A stretch of DNA of 64,000 bases from Alteromonas macleodii (GCF_903772925.1 NZ_LR812090.1:2748333-2812332); one strand, 5' to 3'; shown: positions 1-7,589, numbered from the stretch's first letter. Numbers and translations are program-made. Notes: generated by a model from the letters alone, not told the origin.

Positions 1-323
1 GGAGCTTGCGAACCTCCTAATTGATGCGTTTTATATATTTTCACTCATCGTATATTGAATATCATCATGAGGTGGAACGAACTGGAGTAATAAGCTATTT
101 CATGATGAGAGTACTGGCACACCAATCACAGTTTTCCTGTACTAATCTCCCATCTACAGGTAAAGATGACGACTAATATATTACGTAAAACCAAAATAAT
201 TCCTCCGTTTAACTTTAACACGCTAGCCCACTCTGAAAGCCACCTGTAATATAGGGTAATGTGTAGAGCTAATTTGTCTTATATCACGTCAATTTATGCG
301 AACAAGCATCTAAAGGAATAGCT
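1..323. other. Non-coding left edge, nothing recognised
   Basis: No convincing reading frame, RNA gene or IS end is visible in these 323 bases. The last part must contain the promoter and leader of the gene starting at 324. The stretch is AT-rich and may continue an intergenic region outside the window. Confidence 0.4.
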
Positions 324-1211
324 ATGGCAGCCAAATCAACTATCACTCATCAATATGATTTACAAATGACAGTCATAGACATCGTGGCATTGCCTGAAGA
401 ACGCTGCGTGGCCTTGAGTTGGAGCCAAGATAGTGGGTATCAATTTATTGCGTTACAAGAAGGTAACTTTGTTCCTCTTTCCTACACGATATCGTATGAC
501 TTAGAAGAACTCTCATGTGCTGCCTTGTTTAAAACTACATCTGGATTCGGCTGTGTATTCCCCGATAGTGTTGTTACCTATACGCTCTCAGATAGTCACT
601 TTCAAACATATCCTTTCGCCGAACCGTTTCCAATGGATGCTGCAAACCGTTCAACGTCACCGGTAAAGGCTCACATGGATGAACACACTGGTACAATCCA
701 CGTAATTTTCGAAGATTTCTTTTATAAAAGACGAGGACGGTTTATTTCAAAAATAAGTTTAAATAACAACCTTGCTCATTATTCACCATTGTATGCTTTT
801 CCGTTCAACACAGCTTGGTATCACGAATGTAGTGACATCTGTTTTGATAAAAGGCCTTTTGTGCTCGCCATTAATTGCCCATCACTATGGCACAAAAGAG
901 AGCCGTGCCCTTCGCGATCAACGCACCTAACGGTGATCAATGATGATGGTATCTCTAACGTGACTTCGACTGAACACGGCCATGGGAGCTTTTCTTCAGA
1001 TAAACAACACCTGATGGTTAAAACAATCTTCAGTCCCTATAGCATTCATTTTTATTCTCTATCGGGTGATAAAGCATTTGTTCTAAACTTAACACCCAAG
1101 CGGGTACTGGGAAACATTGATAAGAAGTGGTTGACACTCTTCGATAAATTTAACGACACTTTATGGCTTGCTCGCGATTATGATGTAACTCAGGTAAAGC
1201 TCTTGCGATAA
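324..1211 (+). CDS. Hypothetical protein, possibly beta-propeller-like
   Basis: A 295-residue protein of no family I recognise. It starts at an ATG preceded by AAAGGA at good spacing. It has no signal peptide or membrane segment. The chain is rich in short hydrophobic/aromatic beta-strand-like stretches separated by polar turns, which would suit a WD40- or Kelch-like propeller, but no diagnostic repeat can be read by eye, so this is only an impression. It is followed by about 280 non-coding bases and then an IS1202-like element, and lies in the accessory region next to tRNA-Pro. Function unknown. Confidence 0.6.
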   Translation: MAAKSTITHQYDLQMTVIDIVALPEERCVALSWSQDSGYQFIALQEGNFVPLSYTISYDLEELSCAALFKTTSGFGCVFPDSVVTYTLSDSHFQTYPFAEPFPMDAANRSTSPVKAHMDEHTGTIHVIFEDFFYKRRGRFISKISLNNNLAHYSPLYAFPFNTAWYHECSDICFDKRPFVLAINCPSLWHKREPCPSRSTHLTVINDDGISNVTSTEHGHGSFSSDKQHLMVKTIFSPYSIHFYSLSGDKAFVLNLTPKRVLGNIDKKWLTLFDKFNDTLWLARDYDVTQVKLLR

Positions 1212-1400
1212 ACGCCTTACAATGCTTCGAACATAACTCTGCCAACTTCATTACACCGCTACGTTGGACTCAAATTAAGTAAAAATATGGGCAGTCCGTA
1301 AAAGGAAAGCTTTTATCGGACGAGTAAAAGTGAGTTATTGTGGCTATCTCGACAGACTCCATTGCCCCTGACGCGGTTATCTAACTGAGTTATGTCAGAC

Positions 1401-1430
1401 GTCCGCTTTACGCTCATAGCGGCCTGTCAG
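1401..1430. repeat. Intergenic imperfect hairpin repeat, copy 1
   Basis: GTCCGCTTTACGCTCATAGC followed by GGCCTGTCA. The arms CCGCT and AGCGG can pair. A close relative lies at 3968-3998 on the other side of the IS, sharing GTCCGCT.TACGCTCATAGC and a nearby CTGTCA. This looks like a dispersed intergenic palindrome rather than part of the insertion sequence, because it lies outside the target duplication. Confidence 0.45.
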
Positions 1431-1475
1431 GTAGAGTCTAAACCTATTCATAGAAACTGTCAGTTCAGATATGAG

Positions 1476-1491
1476 CTACTACAATTTATTA
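1476..1491. repeat. 16-bp target site duplication, left copy
   Basis: The sequence CTACTACAATTTATTA directly precedes the left end of the IS1202-like element and is repeated exactly at 3880-3895 directly after its right end. A perfect 16-bp direct repeat abutting both inverted ends is the footprint of a single, intact insertion event. Confidence 0.92.
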
Positions 1492-1498
1492 TGTTAAC

Positions 1499-1572
1499 AC
1501 CAAGCGATTCTGTCGGTCTTTAATTACCACGCGATTTTGTCGCATTCACTAATTACCAAGGGAATTTGACGG
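1499..1572. repeat. Three 18-bp iterons at the left IS end
   Basis: Copies at 1499-1516, 1526-1543 and 1555-1572 follow the pattern ACCAmGsGAwTyTGwCGs, spaced 27 and 29 bp, about three helical turns' worth, so they would lie on similar helix faces. Two inverted copies occupy the right end. Probable transposase-binding sites. Confidence 0.7.
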
Positions 1573-1625
1573 TTATCTTTTAACCATGTTTCTTCTTTGC
1601 TTTTTGCATAGGAGAGACGCTGAGG

Positions 1626-3161
1626 ATGATCATGTTAAATTCCAAAGCGCAATTGACTGTAGACGTTATTGCCAAGGTTGCTGAGCGCAAGATAACCATT
1701 GCTAATGCCGTCAAACTCCTGAATAAATCCAGACGTACCATTGAGCGTTACTTGAAGCGTTATCGTGAAGTCGGTATTCGTTTTGTGGTTCATGGAAATA
1801 CAGGTAACGAACCAGTCAACAAAACATCAAATTCATTGAAGCAGCAAGTTCAATCACTTATCCGAGAGAAATATTACGATGTCAATCTGCTTCACTTGGG
1901 AGAGTTGTTGCAAGCCAACGAACACATTGAAGTAAAGCGTGAAACTCTGCGTAAGTGGGCGCATGATATTCATCATGTGAAACGTGCTAAACGCAGACGT
2001 GGCCGTGTACACAAGCGTAGAGAGCGTATGGAAAGCGTGGGATTAATGTTGCAAATGGATGGCAGCACACATCGGTGGTTTGGCACCCAAAAGACCTGTT
2101 TGATTGCCATGATTGACGATGCCAACAGCCAGTTGTTTGCCGAGTTTTTTCATGCCGAAACAACCGCTGGCTGTTTGAAGCTACTGCGCTCGGTGGTGGA
2201 GAAAAAAGGCGTATTTAAAACTTTGTATGTTGATCGCGCAGGTATATTCGGTGGACCTAAACGTTGCAACTTCTCTCAAGTACAGCGGGCATGTGAAGAG
2301 CTGGGTATCGAAATTATCTTCGCCAGCTCACCACAGGGTAAAGGGCGAATAGAACGGGCGTTCGATACCTTGCAAGATAGGCTCGTCCCTGAGTTTAGAA
2401 TGCGCAATATCACTGATATGGCAGCGGCCAATGCGTACCTTCAGCATGTCTTTATCCCGCAGGTCTGGCATAAAAAAATGACCGTAAAGCCATCTACGAC
2501 GGATTCTGAATATCAACCGATACCCAATCACGTCAATCTTGATGATATCTGTATAACCAAAGTGCACCGCAAAATCCGCAACGATCATACCTTCACTTAC
2601 AAAGGGCAATTTTACTTTATTGAGTCACCCATAAAACACTCAATTGCCCATCAGAAAATCGAAATCAGAAACGTGATCGGCAAGCAGTTTGATGTCTACT
2701 TCGCAGGTAGAAAACTAACGGTATCACCAGTGATAGAGCCAACGAAAGCGCCGCTAGACAAATCCTATACGACGCACTCAGAAGACATTGAGATACAGAA
2801 AAAACTTGATGTACTGGCGTTGGCAGACAAGCTTGGCAATGTAGCAGAGGCGTCTCGTCTGAGCGGCGTATCTCGCGATACTATCTACCGACACCGAAAA
2901 CTTGTGAAAGAAGGTGGTGCCGACGCGTTAAAGCGCCAAGAACCTCCGAGCCTACATCATAAGAATCGTACTGACAAAGCTACCGAGCAAATCGTAATTG
3001 AGTTCTCGCTAGCCAATCCACATCTTGGTCAAGTGCAAGTGTCACGACTGCTCAAATCTGAGCGGAACGTCACGATACATGCTAGCGGCGTCCGCAATAT
3101 CTGGCTAAGGGAAAAGATGAACACTATGGCGCTGAGAATAGACAAATCATCTGTAAAGTAA
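1626..3161 (+). CDS. IS1202-like DDE transposase
   Basis: A 511-residue transposase with an N-terminal helix-turn-helix (about residues 10-50, KSRRTIERYLKRY), a basic linker and an RNase H-like catalytic core. The likely triad is D145 (QMDGS), D203 (YVDRAG) and E243 (GRIERAF), the spacing and wording typical of ISNCY/IS1202 transposases. The C-terminal ~115 residues hold a second helix-turn-helix (GVSRDTIYRHRKLV) resembling the leader domain of IS481/IS3-type proteins, which I would not expect by default. The start may be the internal ATG at 1632, which has GAGG at better spacing. The frame is uninterrupted, so the element may be active. The next gene starts 5 bp after the stop. Confidence 0.88.
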   Translation: MIMLNSKAQLTVDVIAKVAERKITIANAVKLLNKSRRTIERYLKRYREVGIRFVVHGNTGNEPVNKTSNSLKQQVQSLIREKYYDVNLLHLGELLQANEHIEVKRETLRKWAHDIHHVKRAKRRRGRVHKRRERMESVGLMLQMDGSTHRWFGTQKTCLIAMIDDANSQLFAEFFHAETTAGCLKLLRSVVEKKGVFKTLYVDRAGIFGGPKRCNFSQVQRACEELGIEIIFASSPQGKGRIERAFDTLQDRLVPEFRMRNITDMAAANAYLQHVFIPQVWHKKMTVKPSTTDSEYQPIPNHVNLDDICITKVHRKIRNDHTFTYKGQFYFIESPIKHSIAHQKIEIRNVIGKQFDVYFAGRKLTVSPVIEPTKAPLDKSYTTHSEDIEIQKKLDVLALADKLGNVAEASRLSGVSRDTIYRHRKLVKEGGADALKRQEPPSLHHKNRTDKATEQIVIEFSLANPHLGQVQVSRLLKSERNVTIHASGVRNIWLREKMNTMALRIDKSSVK

Positions 3162-3166
3162 TCAGG

Positions 3167-3805
3167 ATGTTGAAAATCGGACTTGAAACTGTATTTATAT
3201 ACAGTTACTTTAGGATTGTTAATTTTAATGATCCTGAAGGCGCACATGTTTTGAAATTTACGATGATATATGGTCCATCTGGAGTAGGTAAGGAAAGTGT
3301 TGCTAGGGAGCTGGCAAAAAGAAAAAACTGGCGATTGTTTCCACAGCATTTGGCCTTCGACATTTCGTGTGCAGTGATCGGATTCGGTAATGATGGCTTT
3401 GAGGCATATCAGCGTCAGACATGCATTGAAGCCTTCCAAACGCTGATCGATAACAACACCAATGGATTGGTGTTTACGTTTTGCTATGTTCACCCCGCTA
3501 GTAACTATTTCATTAACGACCTGCTTGAAATGTTAGAGCGAAACGACATTAGCCCTAATTTCATAAGATTATCTTGTACTTACGATGAGCACGTATGCAG
3601 AGTTATCGACGAAAGACGGAAAAACACCAACAAGATTCAGTCGAAAGAGTACCTTGACAATTATCTAGATAAATTTGATTTTTCAACTGATATACCAAAG
3701 GTAAAAACATTCCATTTAGACAATACAGGAATGTCTATTAAGGCAACTGCGGCAGAGATTGAACGCTACCTAGCCACGACTACGGAGAAAAGTCTATTGT
3801 CATAG
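3167..3805 (+). CDS. P-loop kinase-like passenger gene of the IS
   Basis: A 212-residue protein inside the IS ends, 5 bp after the transposase and probably co-transcribed. It has a Walker A motif GPSGVGKES (about residues 35-43) placed as in small P-loop kinases (shikimate/zeta-toxin/AAA_33-like), and an ERRKN segment that could form the arginine-rich lid. No substrate signature is recognisable. The true start is uncertain: the first ~31 residues look atypical, and a TTG at 3251 behind GAAGG, or the ATG at 3263, would place the P-loop at the N-terminus as usual for such kinases. Not required for transposition by any known mechanism, so a cargo gene. Function unknown; resistance, toxin-like or regulatory phosphorylation are all possible. 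Confidence 0.7.
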   Translation: MLKIGLETVFIYSYFRIVNFNDPEGAHVLKFTMIYGPSGVGKESVARELAKRKNWRLFPQHLAFDISCAVIGFGNDGFEAYQRQTCIEAFQTLIDNNTNGLVFTFCYVHPASNYFINDLLEMLERNDISPNFIRLSCTYDEHVCRVIDERRKNTNKIQSKEYLDNYLDKFDFSTDIPKVKTFHLDNTGMSIKATAAEIERYLATTTEKSLLS

Positions 3806-3879
3806 CCTCAAACCGATGCTAATTTCAAAGCGTCAAAATCGCTTGGTAGTTAGACCGTCAAGTTCCCTTGGTTATCACA

Positions 3880-3895
3880 CTACTACAATTTATTA
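3880..3895. repeat. 16-bp target site duplication, right copy
   Basis: CTACTACAATTTATTA, identical to 1476-1491, directly follows the right end GGTTATCACA of the element. Confidence 0.92.
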
Positions 3896-3967
3896 CTGTG
3901 ATTTTCATTGCCTCCCCTTTCTCTTGAAAAATCATATTCAGTGTTTTAATGGGACGAGATGTTAGAT

Positions 3968-3998
3968 GTCCGCTCTACGCTCATAGCCGACTTCTGTC
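3968..3998. repeat. Intergenic imperfect hairpin repeat, copy 2
   Basis: GTCCGCTCTACGCTCATAGC followed by CGACTTCTGTC. It matches the copy at 1401-1430 and can fold through GTCCGCT against AGCCGAC with one mismatch. The two copies lie in the interval that was one intergenic region before the IS inserted. Confidence 0.45.
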
Positions 3999-4041
3999 AC
4001 TCAAAAGTGCGGCTACGAAGTATTCCGGAATTCGCGACTTT

Positions 4042-5061
4042 CTATGTTTGATATAAATAATTATTAAGCACTTCAACTAACTCAAGTGCTTCACTTTTTG
4101 ACAGATAAGGTATCTTTACAGTCCTAGCCCAAAAGAAAGTTTTACCCGTTTTTAGTTTCACTTGTGAAAAAGGCATAGCCAACATTCTGTTATCCTTCCG
4201 GTTCGGGGTAGGAGTCAAAAATTCTACATCTCGATACAGAGTTTCACTGTCTAGAACTTTAATCTCACCTTTTACTTTTGCGGCAGCAATTAAGCCGCAC
4301 CATTCGTGCGAAAAGAAAACAATATCATCTACATGAATATCGTGAACAAAATTCTTTGCGTCACCATATGCTTCAAGACGACTATTATCTATCATCGACC
4401 AAATAGAGTTCTCATCCCAACGACGATTTGTGTCGAATATTACGCCTTTCACAACTCTTGGGTTTTTGTGTTGATCATGTGGAAGTGCAAAGAATTCAAA
4501 GTAATTTTCTCCAGCGAGTTCATAAAACCTATATGGTAGGTAATAAATAGAAATACCGTTCTTCTTCCAGTAATCAACGTGAGAAATTAGTGATTGATCG
4601 GCTGCACTGCCGATAACTAATAGATGTTGTTTATTGTTCATTTTTTCAGGCTCTAGTTCGTGCTCAAGGCCGAAAGCTTCTTTGTGAGCTTGAACTAGCG
4701 ACGTTTCGTTTTGACTATGCCGTATAAATTTTTCTTCTAATTTTTGGTAGCTCCATTGACCAGCGTTTTGCATGTATCTTAGAGCTTGATTGACGGCGTC
4801 TTCCCCATCAGTTGAACGCTTTAAGCTAAATAATAATAATTCACCAATTTCATTGAGAGCATATATATCCGCTCCTACTGGCCGCTGTTTTCGCTGAAAC
4901 GCAGGCATTAATCTAGCTTCTTCAAACAATACATCTAAAATACTACTTGCAATTAAGTTCTCTAGATTATCCGCAAGCTTTCCAAAACTCGAAAAGTCTT
5001 TGAACTCCAAAGGTTCTAATTTCTTAAAAACGGTGGCTTGTTCTTCTATTTTGTAGAGCAT
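4042..5061 (-). CDS. Predicted PD-(D/E)XK-like nuclease with possible PUA/EVE-like C-terminal domain
   Basis: A 339-residue protein, starting at the ATG at 5061 behind AAGGAG; an in-frame upstream ATG lacks a ribosome site. Residues about 25-105 resemble the NucS/DUF91 type of restriction-endonuclease fold: GADIYALNEIGELLLFSLKR followed by a VNQALRYM helix. D65 and K81 fit the catalytic pattern, but the usual glutamate of the E-x-K motif is a serine (S79), so activity is uncertain. Residues ~135-175 continue in the NucS-like manner (LLVIGSA..., GISIYYLPYRFYEL). The last ~130 residues (VDDIVFFSHEWCGLIAAAKVKG) have the look of a PUA/EVE/ASCH nucleic-acid-binding fold; this is a weak assignment. 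It is divergent from a WYL regulator with an operator-like repeat between them. A restriction-type defence effector is the working hypothesis, not a demonstrated function. Confidence 0.6.
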   Translation of the reverse strand: MLYKIEEQATVFKKLEPLEFKDFSSFGKLADNLENLIASSILDVLFEEARLMPAFQRKQRPVGADIYALNEIGELLLFSLKRSTDGEDAVNQALRYMQNAGQWSYQKLEEKFIRHSQNETSLVQAHKEAFGLEHELEPEKMNNKQHLLVIGSAADQSLISHVDYWKKNGISIYYLPYRFYELAGENYFEFFALPHDQHKNPRVVKGVIFDTNRRWDENSIWSMIDNSRLEAYGDAKNFVHDIHVDDIVFFSHEWCGLIAAAKVKGEIKVLDSETLYRDVEFLTPTPNRKDNRMLAMPFSQVKLKTGKTFFWARTVKIPYLSKSEALELVEVLNNYLYQT

Positions 5062-5121
5062 TTTTGCACTCCTTCGAATGATCATTCAGTAAAATAAGAT
5101 AAGGTATAGTGATTACAAGGC

Positions 5122-5138
5122 GCGACAATATGTGTCGC
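5122..5138. promoter_or_regulatory. Candidate WYL-regulator operator, site 1
   Basis: Perfect inverted repeat GCGACA-N5-TGTCGC in the divergent intergenic region, 20 bp before the regulator start codon and 61 bp before the nuclease-like gene. It follows a possible -10 box TATAGT (5105-5110) by 11 bp, so a bound protein would cover the transcription start. A near-identical repeat lies at 6183-6201. Confidence 0.6.
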
Positions 5139-5158
5139 ACGTGTAAGGACGAATTGAG

Positions 5159-6178
5159 ATGAGTCAGATAACAGAACGGAATACGCTAAGTCGCCAGTGG
5201 GAAATCTTGAGACTCTTACCTTCAGTTGGCGTAGGTATATCGGCCAGAGAACTAGTGAAAAGGCTTACAAGCTTAGGTTTTAATGTTTCAAAGCGTACTG
5301 TAGAGCGAGATTTAAATGAGCTGTCTCGACAGTTTCCCTTGCTCTGTAACGACAAAAGTAGACCTTATGGCTGGCGCTGGATGGATAATGCTTCGTTTGA
5401 TATACCTAATCTCAGCATCAGTGATTGTGTTTCCCTGGCAATAACCGAAGAAGTTGTAGCTCCACTACTGCCACCCTCGGTTTTAAGACCATTAAAGCCA
5501 CGTTTCGAATATGCTAAAAAACATTTGCAAGAAGCGAATAGAGATCATGCTCTTGCTCAATGGACGGATAAAGTCGCCATTCGAACACCATCAATGCCTT
5601 TACTCCCTCCAGCTATTGACGGACAAGTCCTTAACATTATCCAGAGTGCTCTGCTAGATGATAAGCAAGTAAAAGTTGTTTATTCGGGTGTTTGGGCAGA
5701 AGAGGCTAAAACACTCGTGTTACACCCCCTCGGGTTGATTCAGCGAGGTAAGATACTTTATTTAGCTGCCACAGCATTTAGCTACAGTGATATCCGTTTG
5801 TATGCGTTACAGAGAATAAATGCCGCTGAACAGCTGGAGGACAATATTGATAAGCCAGTAAATTTTTCGTTGCAACATTATATCGATTCTGGTGCTGCTG
5901 AATTTAGTTTGAGTGGTGACATTGCTTTTGAAGCTCGAATTCATCGTTCGGTCATCAACTATCTTTTTGAGACTCCGCTATCCCATGATATGAAGGTTAA
6001 AGAAACTAATACTGACTGGCTTAACCTTACTGCCACCGTCAAGGATTCTTGGCAGTTCAGATGGTGGCTACGTTCACAAGGGAGCAGTATTGAAGTGCTC
6101 GCGCCTACGAATTTGCGACAAACAATTAAAAATGAAGTCACCGCATTATCCAATTTGTATAAAGTAAATGATTTTTGA
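5159..6178 (+). CDS. WYL-domain transcriptional regulator
   Basis: A 339-residue regulator. Residues ~10-75 form a DeoR-type winged helix-turn-helix (ISARELVKRLTSLGFNVSKRTVERDLNEL), followed by a middle linker and a WYL-type Sm-like domain at ~155-230 (KVVYSGVWAEEAKTLVLHPLGLIQRGKILYL is split over this span, then RLYALQRI), and a C-terminal WCX-like extension. The family (for example BrxR and CapW) is known for ligand-responsive control of phage-defence loci. The gene is divergent from the nuclease-like gene and 72 bp upstream of the UDG-like gene, and both flanks carry a GCGACA-N5-TGwCGC repeat. Most likely a repressor of its own locus. Confidence 0.85.
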   Translation: MSQITERNTLSRQWEILRLLPSVGVGISARELVKRLTSLGFNVSKRTVERDLNELSRQFPLLCNDKSRPYGWRWMDNASFDIPNLSISDCVSLAITEEVVAPLLPPSVLRPLKPRFEYAKKHLQEANRDHALAQWTDKVAIRTPSMPLLPPAIDGQVLNIIQSALLDDKQVKVVYSGVWAEEAKTLVLHPLGLIQRGKILYLAATAFSYSDIRLYALQRINAAEQLEDNIDKPVNFSLQHYIDSGAAEFSLSGDIAFEARIHRSVINYLFETPLSHDMKVKETNTDWLNLTATVKDSWQFRWWLRSQGSSIEVLAPTNLRQTIKNEVTALSNLYKVNDF

Positions 6179-6182
6179 ACGC

Positions 6183-6201
6183 TGCGACAAGTTATGACGC
6201 A
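6183..6201. promoter_or_regulatory. Candidate WYL-regulator operator, site 2
   Basis: Inverted repeat TGCGACA-N5-TGACGCA with one mismatch pair, the same half-site and the same 5-bp spacer as the site at 5122-5138. It lies just after the regulator stop codon and about 50 bp before the next gene, where it could control that gene separately. Confidence 0.55.
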
Positions 6202-6250
6202 GGTTAGATGTAAGTTTTGTGTTTAAGTTGAAAGGATAAAGGATTAAGTA

Positions 6251-6979
6251 ATGACGAAGCGCCATTTAAATGAGAAATTCAAACAATTTGCATGTTCCCA
6301 CTACGGCTGTGATGGTGGAAATTTAGATTCAAGTGTTTGGGTATGTGGCTTGGAATGGGGAACGGAGTTTAAAGACTTGGCTGATCTAGAAAAGGCAATG
6401 GAGGGACCTTTCAATGTGGGCAACTGGGATGGACAGGTACAAGAGCGTCTTAAATATCAATACAATAATAAGATTGCTTGGCTATACAGTTATCTCTATG
6501 ACTGGGAACATGGGCATAAAGAACAAGCTGTTAAACACAAACTTATGTGCTCGGATGGCATTGGATTTAAGATGAACGCTTTTCCTATTTCTTTCAAAAA
6601 TCGCTCCAGTGTATCTTGGGATAGCGATATGGCTAAGCTCATAGGACTGCATTCTTTCGACGTTTATATAGAATGGTGTATTTCACATCGAGGGCGTTTC
6701 TTTCAAAGCTTAGTAAAAAAACATAGTCCGCGAGTAATAGTATGTACCGGCAAAGGCTCGATGATGTCCTTTTTTCGCTTTTTCGACTGCGATTTGACCA
6801 CTGTAGACGACGGTGAAATGTTCAATGTTGCGCGTTGCAATGACAATAACACTCTGGTATTTGTTGTCCCATTCTTTGGTGGTGCTTCGGGTATAAATAG
6901 CTTCGACAAAATGGCTACGCTGGCAAGTAATATATCTAAGTACGCTGATAATGCCTTGGGCTCAACCGACTGGAAGTAA
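6251..6979 (+). CDS. Uracil-DNA-glycosylase-superfamily-like protein (tentative)
   Basis: A 242-residue soluble protein, start behind AAAGGAT. It is not a family I can name, but the order of motifs recalls the UDG fold: an early VWVCGLEWGTEF (motif A-like, with the acidic residue after a glycine), a central LNAFPI-like strand (here MNAFPISF), a VIVCTGKG strand, and a late PFFGGASGINSF loop where UDGs carry motif B. The classical HPS of motif B is absent. Alternatives are an uncharacterised nucleotide-binding alpha/beta protein. Its position behind the WYL regulator and the operator-like repeat at 6183-6201 suggests that it belongs to the same module as the nuclease-like gene. Confidence 0.5.
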   Translation: MTKRHLNEKFKQFACSHYGCDGGNLDSSVWVCGLEWGTEFKDLADLEKAMEGPFNVGNWDGQVQERLKYQYNNKIAWLYSYLYDWEHGHKEQAVKHKLMCSDGIGFKMNAFPISFKNRSSVSWDSDMAKLIGLHSFDVYIEWCISHRGRFFQSLVKKHSPRVIVCTGKGSMMSFFRFFDCDLTTVDDGEMFNVARCNDNNTLVFVVPFFGGASGINSFDKMATLASNISKYADNALGSTDWK

Positions 6980-7234
6980 AGGAGCATGCGAAACCTGAGT
7001 ATACACTTTGCTTTTTAGGCCTCTGCCTTTTGCGATGGAAAGTATATCGCCTTAGGGTCTGCACTGCGCACAGAAACGCAGCAGGAAAAATCATGTAAAC
7101 ACGTAAACTTATGACATTTAAATATCTTTCAGGTTAGGTCTCAAAGCACGTGTGCGAGCTCTAGCTCAGATATAAGCAACTACAGCTAAACGCGCAATCT
7201 AAAAATTGAAATAAATGGTTTTATGTTTACTGGA

Positions 7235-7262
7235 TGAAAAAAGGGCTGCAAAGCAGCCCTTA
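7235..7262 (-). terminator. Rho-independent terminator overlapping a stop codon
   Basis: On the minus strand AGGGCTGC-TTT-GCAGCCCT is followed by a run of T (7235-7240 read as A on the plus strand). The stem overlaps the stop codon of the minus-strand gene that ends at 7260. Confidence 0.8.
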
Positions 7263-7589
7263 AAGTAGTTCAACCTGCTCAGGCCATTCATCAATTGCTT
7301 CGGCTGAAAAGTAACGATGTTTCGTTACACCGAAAACATTTTCAAACTCTCCATCATCGACTTCATCTGAATTGATAAAGCCAACGATTTGTAGCTCGAA
7401 TAGTAAGAACAATAAGCATCGTTCAGATGGCTCGAAATATTTCTTCCTGAGCTCTTCTGGAAGCTGATTTGCGAGACCGTCTGAGATAACAAAACCATTC
7501 GTAACAAATTGCTCGTTCTTATGTTCGTAAACATAATCTAGGGTTTCTGGATTGAAAGGCTCTTCATCATTAACGGGGGACATCCGCAT
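7260..7589 (-). pseudogene. Hypothetical gene truncated at its 5' end by the ISL3 element
   Basis: The open frame encodes 109 residues, but its first ~11 codons (start at 7589 or 7583) are written in the left inverted repeat of the IS at 7558. The native part, from about residue 12 (FNPETLDYVY), is acidic and ends PEQVELL, with its own terminator overlapping the stop. So the original N-terminus has been lost and replaced by a chance IS-derived start. The missing 5' part is not seen right of the IS. The protein family is not recognised; an immunity- or regulator-sized small acidic protein. Whether the chimeric frame is expressed is unknown. Confidence 0.55.

Larger units (their letters stand above)
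1492..3879 (+). mobile_element. IS1202-like (ISNCY-type) insertion sequence with passenger gene
   Basis: The element is 2388 bp with ends TGTTAACACC (left) and GGTTATCACA (right), imperfect inverted repeats of each other, flanked by a perfect 16-bp duplication. Beyond the tips each end carries iterated 18-bp motifs of the form ACCAAGCGATTTTGACGG: three copies at the left (1499-1516, 1526-1543, 1555-1572) and two inverted copies at the right (3830-3847, 3855-3872). Such multiple end repeats are expected transposase-binding sites. It carries a DDE transposase and a second gene unrelated to transposition. Intact ends, intact transposase and perfect duplication suggest a recent insertion. Confidence 0.88.

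Noticed and set aside
1499..1572. Iterated 18-bp motifs as a CRISPR array
   Set aside because: Spacers are only 9-11 bp, copies are imperfect and the same motif is inverted at the other IS end, so they are transposase-binding repeats.
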